Part shown: piece by piece, positions 57,785 to 64,000 of the stretch
How the letters are laid out: each line of letters opens with the position of its first letter
Position numbering within the stretch: the first letter of the stretch is position 1
Origin: Polynucleobacter sp. MWH-Braz-FAM2G
GTDB taxonomy: Bacteria; Pseudomonadota; Gammaproteobacteria; Burkholderiales; Burkholderiaceae
Length of the DNA stretch: 64,000 nucleotides
Direction of reading: 5' to 3'
Assembly: GCF_018687635.1 (NCBI RefSeq)
Contig: NZ_CP061300.1
Span: 186,001 to 250,000, forward strand
The notes under the pieces: generated by a model
What the model was told of the DNA's origin: nothing
The model's database searches: none
What the model saw: only the letters and a program-made list of their open reading frames with translations
Translations under genes and position numbers: made by a program

Positions 57785-59086
57785 ATGGCTAAGGTAGATC
57801 AAAACGAAGTTTTATTCAGTCGTGCGCAAAAGACGATTCCTGGGGGTGTGAACTCCCCAGTGCGTGCATTTCGTCAAGTCGGCGGAATTCCCCGTTTTGT
57901 CTCTAAAGCTAAAGGCCCTTATTTTTGGGATGCTAATGATCAGCGTTATATTGATTTGATTATGTCTTGGGGTCCCATGATTGTGGGGCATGCCAACCCT
58001 GAAGTGGTGGCAGCGGTTCAGCAAGCTGCAGAAACCAGTTTTAGTTATGGCGCACCTACTGAAGGTGAAATTGAGTTAGCCGAACGTATTTGTGCGTTGA
58101 TGCCAAGTGTTGAGCAAGTGCGTATGGTTTCTAGTGGAACCGAAGCAACGATGAGTGCTTTGCGTCTTGCACGCGGTCATACTGGACGTGACTTAATTAT
58201 TAAATTTGAGGGGTGTTATCACGGTCATGCCGACAGCCTTTTGGTTAAAGCTGGTTCTGGCCTTCTGACGTTTGCTGACTCTACCCAAAATGCACCTTCT
58301 TCAGGTGGCGTTCCGCAAGATTTAGTAAAGCACACTTTAGTTTTGCCTTATAACGATGCGGCTGCCATTGAGGAGGTTTTTCAAAAGCAGGGCGATCAGA
58401 TTGCTGCAGTGATCTTGGAGCCCATTGCGGGCAATATGAATTTAATTAAGCCTTCGAAAGAATTCCTGATAACAATTCGTAATCTGACAAGTAAATATGG
58501 CAGCGTTTTAATCTATGACGAAGTGATGACTGGGTTTAGAGTTGCCTTAGGGGGTGCTCAATCTTTACAAGGTATTACCCCGGATCTCACTTGTCTAGGA
58601 AAGGTGATGGGGGGTGGAATGCCAATGGCCGCCTTTGGGGGTAAGAAAGAAATCATGTCTAAGTTAGCTCCATTAGGTAATGTTTATCAGGCCGGTACTT
58701 TGTCTGGCAATCCAGTAGCAGTAGCTGCTGGATTGAAGACTCTTGAGATTATTTCTCGTGAAGGTTTTTATGAATGCTTAACCGGTCAAACTGAAAAGTT
58801 AATGGCTGGTTTAAAGCAAGCTGCAGATACGGCGGGCATACCTTTTGCTGTAGATAGCGTTGGGGGGATGTTTGGATTTTACTTTGCAGATCAAGTGCCC
58901 ACCTCTTACGAGGCAGTTACTAAAACAAATATTGAGGCCTTCAAGAAATTCTTTCACCTCATGTTGGATGAGGGTGTGTATTTCGCACCTTCCGCATATG
59001 AGGCTGGATTTACCTCAATCGCTCATGACAATACAGTTATTGATGCTATTGTGGTTGCCGCTCAAAATGCATTTAAAAAGCTTTAA
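57785..59086 (+). CDS. hemL: Glutamate-1-semialdehyde 2,1-aminomutase
   Basis: A 433-residue PLP enzyme that makes 5-aminolevulinate in the C5 pathway. It has [67 protein letters not shown] and [18 protein letters not shown] with the PLP-binding lysine in [14 protein letters not shown] chose ATG 57785, with GGAAG five bases ahead; ATG 57782 is equally possible. It ends 11 bases from the converging apaH gene. Confidence 0.95.
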   Translation: MAKVDQNEVLFSRAQKTIPGGVNSPVRAFRQVGGIPRFVSKAKGPYFWDANDQRYIDLIMSWGPMIVGHANPEVVAAVQQAAETSFSYGAPTEGEIELAERICALMPSVEQVRMVSSGTEATMSALRLARGHTGRDLIIKFEGCYHGHADSLLVKAGSGLLTFADSTQNAPSSGGVPQDLVKHTLVLPYNDAAAIEEVFQKQGDQIAAVILEPIAGNMNLIKPSKEFLITIRNLTSKYGSVLIYDEVMTGFRVALGGAQSLQGITPDLTCLGKVMGGGMPMAAFGGKKEIMSKLAPLGNVYQAGTLSGNPVAVAAGLKTLEIISREGFYECLTGQTEKLMAGLKQAADTAGIPFAVDSVGGMFGFYFADQVPTSYEAVTKTNIEAFKKFFHLMLDEGVYFAPSAYEAGFTSIAHDNTVIDAIVVAAQNAFKKL

Positions 59087-59097
59087 ATAGTTTTTGC

Positions 59098-59937
59098 TTA
59101 CATACGAAGTGGGTGATCATAGCCACTCACTTGAATAAGCTCAAGACGTTTCGAATCTTTATTTGTGCTTGATATCTCAATTGCACTTAACTTGCCACCC
59201 CAAACGCAGCCAGTATCTAAGCCCACTACATTATGTTGGCGCAATAAGCCTAATGTAGACCAGTGCCCAAAATAAGTCAGGGTGTCCTTAGTTTTTCTGG
59301 TGGGGACTTTAAACCATGGAATATATCCTTTGGGACCTTGTTCAAGACCCTCTTTGCTATCAAACTCCATATGTCCAGTTGGAGTGCAAAAACGCATTCT
59401 GGTTAAGGCATTTGTGATTACTCGTAATCGCTCATTACCTTTGAGTGAGTTTTTCCACTGGTTTGGAGTATTGCCATACATGTTTGCAAGAAAATCTTTA
59501 TAAGACTTTCTGCGCAATGTTTTTTCGACTTCTTGAGCGCACTCAATAGTTTGCTGTAAGTCCCATTGAGGTAGAACGCCAGCATGGACAGCTAATACAT
59601 TGCCATTACTTAGTGCTAATGGTCGATTCCGTACCCACTGAATCAGTTCTTTGCGATCAGGTGCAGTAAGTATTGGTTCAATCGTATCAAGGCTTTTCGT
59701 TTTCCGAAGACCGGCATCTATTGCAAGAAGGTGTAGATCATGATTGCCGAGAATGCATTCAGCGCGACCCGCTTCTTGTAGGGATTTAAGCTGACGTAAC
59801 GCGCCAAGAGAATCGGGGCCGCGATTGACCAAATCTCCTAAAAAAATCAACTTTGATTTTTTGGGAATCTTTTTAAGGAGGGCTTTGAGTGAAGGGGCAC
59901 ATCCTTGCACATCCCCAACGGCATAGATCTTACTCAT
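59098..59937 (-). CDS. apaH: Symmetrical bis(5'-nucleosyl)-tetraphosphatase
   Basis: A 279-residue metallophosphatase that cleaves Ap4A to two ADP. GDVQGCAPSLKALL (8-21), FLGDLVNRGPDSLG (32-45) and CILGNHDLHLLAI (60-72) are the metal-binding motifs, and the WSTLGLLRQHNVVGLDTGC stretch near the end belongs to ApaH. It is separated from phrB by 58 bases. Confidence 0.95.
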   Translation of the reverse strand: MSKIYAVGDVQGCAPSLKALLKKIPKKSKLIFLGDLVNRGPDSLGALRQLKSLQEAGRAECILGNHDLHLLAIDAGLRKTKSLDTIEPILTAPDRKELIQWVRNRPLALSNGNVLAVHAGVLPQWDLQQTIECAQEVEKTLRRKSYKDFLANMYGNTPNQWKNSLKGNERLRVITNALTRMRFCTPTGHMEFDSKEGLEQGPKGYIPWFKVPTRKTKDTLTYFGHWSTLGLLRQHNVVGLDTGCVWGGKLSAIEISSTNKDSKRLELIQVSGYDHPLRM

Positions 59938-59995
59938 ACCCTATATTAAATCGAATCTGTAAATACTTATTGGTTTTGTTGAAAACAAGCACGCA

Positions 59996-61468
59996 TTAAG
60001 AAATCTTCTTTACTACGCTATAGCGTATCAAGGTGTTTTTACGGGCTTCGTCATGATCCACCACGGGGAATGGGTAGTCTCGACCTAGGGTTATGCCAGC
60101 TGACTCCAATTCAATATGCCCCGCCTTCCAGGGTGCATGAATCGATTTTTTAGATAGCTTTTCAAGTTGGGGTAAGTAGCGCCGAATGAATTTTCCTTCG
60201 GGGTCAAATTTTTCTGATTGAGTAATAGGATTAAAGATGCGGAAATAGGGTTGTGCATCGCATCCCGATGAAGATGCCCATTGCCACCCACCATTATTGG
60301 AGGAGAATTCAAAATCGTTTAGATGTTCAGCAAAATAAGCCTCGCCCCAACGCCAATCTATGCCAAGATCTTTGGTTAGGAAGCTAGCTACTACCATGCG
60401 CAAGCGGTTATGCATATAACCACTTTGGTTGAGTTGATGCATGGCTGCATCAACCAGCGGATAGCCAGTTTGCCCTTTGCACCAAGCGTTAAATAATTTT
60501 TTGGCATGAGCACCAGACTCCCAAGCAATATTGTCATATTCAGGTTTAAATGATGCGCCGGAGGCTAAGCGTGGATGATTGGCTAAAATCATAAAATAAA
60601 AATCTCGCCAAATCAGCTCGCTTAACCAAATGGTTGCACCCATACTGCCCGCCAGCATACGTCGGTGTGCCTCTCGTACCAAACCTCTAATGGATAGCAT
60701 GCCAAATCGTAGGTGAGTAGAGAGATAGCTAACTCCTTTTATAGCGGGAAAGTCTCTGCCTATTTGGTATTGATCAATCCGCGAGAGAAAATCTTCTAAG
60801 AAGATTTGACCACCATTCGAACCAGGTGGGAGATAGCTCTCTATGCCGGTGGCACAAAAGCCCATGGACTCAAGAGATGGCAATTCATGATTGAGCTTTT
60901 TGGGAATAGAAGCTATTTGTCCTGGCTTAGGCTTGCATTCATATGCTGCTAAATCTTTTTCCTGCAGTGTCTTTAGCCAATTATTCTTGTATGGGGTGAA
61001 GATAGAAAAGACTGTGCCTGAGTTAGTGAGAATTTCCTTCTTTTCAAAAATAACTTGATCTTTAAAGTCTTTAAATTGAATGCCTGATTTTTCTAGTACG
61101 GCCTTCACTGCAAGATCTCGCTCTATTGCCGAGGGTTCGTAGTCATGATTGACATACACAGCTTCAACACCAAGTTCATTGGCAATCTCTGGAATACACT
61201 CGGCAGGCTTTCCGAAGCGAACAATGAGACCCCCGCCTTGCTTTTGGAGTTCCTCATCTAGTTGTTTTAAGCCCTGCCAAATAAAGTCCACTCGACGGTC
61301 ATGTTTCAAGCCATTGGCATCCAGCTCACCCTTCAGCAGTGGTTTAAGAATGTCGGTGTCAAAGATAAAGGCAAGCCAGACTTGCTTGCTTTCTTTAAGG
61401 GCGTGGTGAAGGGCGGCATGGTCATAAAAACGAAGATCACGGCGGAGCCAAACAAGAGCTTTTTCCAT
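59996..61468 (-). CDS. phrB: Deoxyribodipyrimidine photolyase (CPD class I)
   Basis: A 490-residue light-driven repair enzyme. The N-terminal photolyase part starts LVWLRRDLRFYDHAALHHAL, and the FAD-binding part has STHLRFGMLSIRGLVREAHR, WLSELIWRDFYFMILANHPR, GYPLVDAAMHQLNQSGYMHN and the WQWASSSGCDAQPYFRIFNP signature (about 402-421). It fits a bacterium living in surface water. Confidence 0.95.
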   Translation of the reverse strand: MEKALVWLRRDLRFYDHAALHHALKESKQVWLAFIFDTDILKPLLKGELDANGLKHDRRVDFIWQGLKQLDEELQKQGGGLIVRFGKPAECIPEIANELGVEAVYVNHDYEPSAIERDLAVKAVLEKSGIQFKDFKDQVIFEKKEILTNSGTVFSIFTPYKNNWLKTLQEKDLAAYECKPKPGQIASIPKKLNHELPSLESMGFCATGIESYLPPGSNGGQIFLEDFLSRIDQYQIGRDFPAIKGVSYLSTHLRFGMLSIRGLVREAHRRMLAGSMGATIWLSELIWRDFYFMILANHPRLASGASFKPEYDNIAWESGAHAKKLFNAWCKGQTGYPLVDAAMHQLNQSGYMHNRLRMVVASFLTKDLGIDWRWGEAYFAEHLNDFEFSSNNGGWQWASSSGCDAQPYFRIFNPITQSEKFDPEGKFIRRYLPQLEKLSKKSIHAPWKAGHIELESAGITLGRDYPFPVVDHDEARKNTLIRYSVVKKIS

Positions 61469-61543
61469 AGCCCCTATATTAGGGCTTATTGAAGAGAAAT
61501 GCAGGAGCAGACTAGGAATATAGGGTTAAGATCTTAAGAAAAT

Positions 61544-62353
61544 ATGGATACGATCTTTTTTGTTTTGTCGAAAGTAGTGCAATTTTGCATAGAGCCCCTG
61601 AATTGGGTGCCTATCTTCATTCTTATTGCTTTACTCTTTTTGTCTCTTCGGAAAATGCATCTTTGCAAGAGGTTTTTAGTATTAGCATTGGTTGATATTG
61701 TCTTAGTTGGATGGTTGCCCGCATCTGAAATTTTTCTGCAAGCCCTTGAAGGGGCTATTTCTAAAACGGCTCTTTTAAAAATTTCCGAGGATGATCTTGG
61801 CGGTATCATTATTTTGGGGGGTGCTATCGAGGGCGGAGAGATTGCTATAGATCGTGGTGAGATTTCTATCTATTCATCAGCAGAACGAGTTACAAAAGCC
61901 TTTGAACTGATTCGAAAGTACCCAAATCTTCCGTTTGTATTTAGCGGATACTCAGGACGCATTGCCCCTAAGGGGTTATCTGAAGCCGATAGTTTTAAGC
62001 AGTTGATTCAAGAGCAGGGCTTGAGCGAGGCAATGGCGCATTATGAAGATCGGTCTCGCAATACTTATGAAAACGCCCTCTTTATGAAGCCAATGATTCA
62101 AGAGTTTGGACTCAGAACAGACTCGGGACAACTAAAACCATGGTTATTGATCACATCCGCTAGTCATATGTATCGCTCAACTAAGGTTTTTCAAAGACTG
62201 GGATTAGATGTGCTGCCTATGCCAGTGGATTATCAAACCGCCCATCATCTTCGCTGGGGAAAGTTTGATTTGGTAGATGGAGCCCAAAACTGGAACATCT
62301 TGGCCCATGAAATAGTTGGTCTTTTTGCTTATTGGATTACTGGAAAAATCTAG
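61544..62353 (+). CDS. YdcF/ElyC-family membrane protein (DUF218)
   Basis: A 269-residue protein. Two N-terminal hydrophobic segments (about 18-36 and 45-64) precede the DUF218 fold: IIILGGAIEGGEI, RVTKAFELIRKYPNLPFVFS, EDRSRNTYENALFMKP and LLITSASHMYRSTKVFQRLG. Relatives such as ElyC and SanA act in envelope or peptidoglycan integrity. It is divergent from phrB, with 75 bases between the starts. yqgE lies 21 bases downstream. Confidence 0.85.
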   Translation: MDTIFFVLSKVVQFCIEPLNWVPIFILIALLFLSLRKMHLCKRFLVLALVDIVLVGWLPASEIFLQALEGAISKTALLKISEDDLGGIIILGGAIEGGEIAIDRGEISIYSSAERVTKAFELIRKYPNLPFVFSGYSGRIAPKGLSEADSFKQLIQEQGLSEAMAHYEDRSRNTYENALFMKPMIQEFGLRTDSGQLKPWLLITSASHMYRSTKVFQRLGLDVLPMPVDYQTAHHLRWGKFDLVDGAQNWNILAHEIVGLFAYWITGKI

Positions 62354-62374
62354 ATATTCGGTAAAATAAGTCCC

Positions 62375-63019
62375 ATGACCTCGGCTAAAAAAGCACCTTC
62401 TGCTACAGAACCAGATTCTGTGCGAGAGTCATCTATTTCCTTATCTGCTGATCATCTTGCCAATCAGTTTTTGATAGCAATGCCTGGGATGGTCGACCCC
62501 AATTTTGCTGGATCTCTTATCTATCTTTTTGAACATACCGAAAGAGGGGCAATGGGTTTAGTAGTTAATAGGCCCACTGAAGTTGATTTAGAGACGCTTT
62601 TTGAAAAGATTGAGTTGAAATTAGAAATTGCTCCTTTATTGAAGCAGCCAGTATATTTTGGGGGCCCCGTTCAAATTGAGCGCGGTTTTGTTTTGCATGA
62701 AACTGAGCCTGGCACCTCTTATAGTTCTTCTTTGATTATTCCAGGCGGCCTTACGATGACTACCTCTAAAGATGTTCTCGAAGCCGTTTCGACAGGAAAT
62801 GGCCCGAAACATTTTTTGATGACTCTGGGTTATGCGGGTTGGGGCGCTGGTCAACTGGAAGAAGAAATTACATTAAATGGCTGGATGAATGTGCCACTTG
62901 CCCGCGAGCAAATGAGCGACATTATTTTTAAAACGCCATCCAGCCAGCGCTATGAAAAAGCAATAAGTCATCTTGGTTTTGATTTGTCTGATTTATCTGG
63001 TGAGGCTGGTCATGCATAA
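62375..63019 (+). CDS. yqgE: YqgE/AlgH family protein
   Basis: A 214-residue protein of the conserved YqgE (DUF179) family, with LANQFLIAMPGMVDPNFAGS, IYLFEHTERGAMGLVVNRPT, YFGGPVQIERGFVLHE and LGYAGWGAGQLEEEI. Its molecular role is not settled. It nearly always sits next to ruvX/yqgF, and here its stop overlaps the ruvX start (ATGCATAA). Confidence 0.93.
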   Translation: MTSAKKAPSATEPDSVRESSISLSADHLANQFLIAMPGMVDPNFAGSLIYLFEHTERGAMGLVVNRPTEVDLETLFEKIELKLEIAPLLKQPVYFGGPVQIERGFVLHETEPGTSYSSSLIIPGGLTMTTSKDVLEAVSTGNGPKHFLMTLGYAGWGAGQLEEEITLNGWMNVPLAREQMSDIIFKTPSSQRYEKAISHLGFDLSDLSGEAGHA

Positions 63020-63425
63020 GCCATCTACGATGATGGCATTTGATTATGGGACTCGCAGAGTAGGTGTGGCAGTAGGAAATTCAATCTCCAAGCGGGGGCA
63101 AGCCATAAAGACAATTGCTGCGCCTAGTAGTGATGTTTTATTTAAAGAAATTGACTGCCTCCTTAAAGAATGGCAGCCAGATCAATTGGTAGTTGGGCGT
63201 CCTGTTCATCCTGATGGCGCATCTCATGAGATGACTGCCAAGGCGGTTCGCTTTGGCAACCAGCTTCATGGACGCTTTCATTTGCCTGTGCATTGGGTGG
63301 ATGAGCGCTATACCTCTGTTGTTTTAGAAGGGAATGCGGATGTGCGTGACAATCTAGATGCGCATTCTGCAGTGATCATTCTGGAACAATTTTTTGCAGA
63401 ACAAAATATTCAATCTTCAAATTAA
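63012..63425 (+). CDS. ruvX: RuvX/YqgF nuclease fold protein
   Basis: A 137-residue RNase H-fold protein (putative Holliday-junction resolvase or pre-16S rRNA nuclease). It has MMAFDYGTRRVGVAVGN with the first Asp near 10, LVVGRPVHPDGASHEMT and the WVDERYTSVVLEG motif, and the final Asp in LDAHSAVIILEQFF. I chose the ATG at 63012, 8 bases into the end of yqgE, which skips a non-family lead from 62973. Confidence 0.93.
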   Translation: MHKPSTMMAFDYGTRRVGVAVGNSISKRGQAIKTIAAPSSDVLFKEIDCLLKEWQPDQLVVGRPVHPDGASHEMTAKAVRFGNQLHGRFHLPVHWVDERYTSVVLEGNADVRDNLDAHSAVIILEQFFAEQNIQSSN

Positions 63426-63465
63426 TTTACTAAAAAATAAATCTCATTAGAGTCCGGACTAGAGA

Positions 63466-63969
63466 ATGAATGCAGAACAGTTGTATGGAAAGTTATTAGA
63501 AAATCTTCAACGGAGATTGCAAAAAAGTTCTTTTGAGCTTGCCGGTCTTGCCATGGGAGGTGCTTGGATAGCTGAGCGTTTGGCTCATGATCTGAAGCTG
63601 CCGCATTTTGGAGTTATCAATGTAGCCTTTCATCGAGATGATTACGCCGAGAAAGGCATGACTGCCTTGCGTACTGCCAGCACAATGACGACACATTTGC
63701 CTTATGAGGTTGCTGGCGCAAGCATCATTTTGATTGACGATGTTCTCTTTACTGGGCGAACAGTTCGAGCAGCGCTAAATGAGCTATTTGATTTCGGTCG
63801 GCCAGCGCAAGTGGAGTTAATGGTTTTGGCTGATAGAGGAAATCGTGAACTACCTATTTCAGCTAATTTTGTGGGTGAGCAGGTAGAGGTTTCAGAGAAT
63901 CAGATTCTTGTTTTAGAGAGAGATGCTGCTGGCAATTTCAGCTTTCAGTTAGAGGAGCGTGCGCAATGA
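63466..63969 (+). CDS. pyrR: Bifunctional PyrR: pyr operon regulator / uracil phosphoribosyltransferase
   Basis: A 167-residue PRTase-fold protein with the PRPP motif SIILIDDVLFTGRTVRAALNE near 88-108. It resembles PyrR with LAGLAMGGAWIAERLA and AQVELMVLADRGNRELPISA. In Gram-positives PyrR works by attenuation; no such leader structure is evident here, so in this organism the uracil PRTase role or a lost-regulatory role is possible. Its stop overlaps the next start in ATGA. Confidence 0.9.
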   Translation: MNAEQLYGKLLENLQRRLQKSSFELAGLAMGGAWIAERLAHDLKLPHFGVINVAFHRDDYAEKGMTALRTASTMTTHLPYEVAGASIILIDDVLFTGRTVRAALNELFDFGRPAQVELMVLADRGNRELPISANFVGEQVEVSENQILVLERDAAGNFSFQLEERAQ

Positions 63970-64000
63970 ATCAGCCAGTAAACCAATTTAATTCTGCTGG
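63966..64000 (+). CDS. pyrB: Start of a downstream gene, probably aspartate carbamoyltransferase (pyrB)
   Basis: An ATG at 63966 overlaps the pyrR stop by four bases and reads MNQPVNQFNSAG to the window edge. The sequence is too short to identify. I call pyrB because pyrR-pyrB is the usual order in betaproteobacteria; this is inference from position only. Confidence 0.5.
   Translation, partial: MNQPVNQFNSA

Overview
The window looks like a chromosomal segment of a small-genome betaproteobacterium of the family Burkholderiaceae, most likely a planktonic freshwater Polynucleobacter. I infer this from the moderate, AT-leaning base composition, very tight gene packing, and gene neighbourhoods typical of Burkholderiales (rplU-rpmA-obg-proB, nrdAB next to an Ala/Lys-rich histone H1-like gene, aroQ-accB-accC-prmA, tkt-gap, bamE-dapB, leuS-lptE-holA-proA, yqgE-ruvX-pyrR). 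No database search was possible, so the genus is an inference. I see no rRNA, tRNA, insertion sequence, prophage or CRISPR array; the window is nearly all core housekeeping genes.

Layout. 1-3.1 kb (minus): end of a type IV pilus / type II secretion pair (pilC-like, pilB-like) behind a CorC/HlyC-type transporter. 3.1-9.1 kb: ogt, a squalene/phytoene synthase, then a less standard group with a sodium:solute symporter, a ketopantoate-reductase-like protein, a fumarylacetoacetase-family hydrolase and a Cys homologue of glycine/proline reductase selenoprotein B. 9.1-17.1 kb: ispB divergent from rplU-rpmA, then obg, proB, a CNP1-like lipoprotein, rppH, proS and ffh. 17.1-24.1 kb: a CcsA/YpjD-like membrane protein, a PP0621-AmpD fusion, nrdA-nrdB behind two NrdR boxes, and a histone H1-like gene with an apparent -1 frameshift. 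24.1-29.8 kb (minus): a PfkB kinase, a PrmA-DUF3426 fusion, accC, accB, aroQ and a TlpA-like thioredoxin.

29.8-43.1 kb: mpl, a FabG-like SDR, an RNB ribonuclease, a TonB-family protein, aroE, mtgA, pyrF, corA, the coupled block thiL-pgpA-cinA, and maeB. 43.1-49.1 kb: a barstar-like protein, rsmE, tkt, gap, fur and bamE. 49.1-59.1 kb (plus): dapB, leuS, lptE, holA, proA, hemJ, a THUMP-domain RNA methyltransferase, rubredoxin and hemL. 59.1-64 kb: apaH, phrB, a YdcF-like protein, yqgE, ruvX, pyrR and the first codons of a gene that is probably pyrB.

Processes represented include cell-envelope building (mtgA, mpl, ampD-like, bamE, lptE), fatty acid priming (accBC), proline synthesis split over two loci (proB, proA), tetrapyrrole synthesis (hemJ, hemL), central carbon metabolism (maeB, tkt, gap), dNTP supply (nrdAB) and translation. 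The points most worth a second look are the histone H1-like reading frame that continues in the -1 frame after an A9 run, two gene fusions (PP0621-AmpD and PrmA-DUF3426), the Cys-type selenoprotein B homologue, a perfect-consensus sigma70 promoter lying across the start of ispB, and a terminator hairpin that contains the only visible ribosome binding site of obg. I did not find a clearly new multi-gene system.
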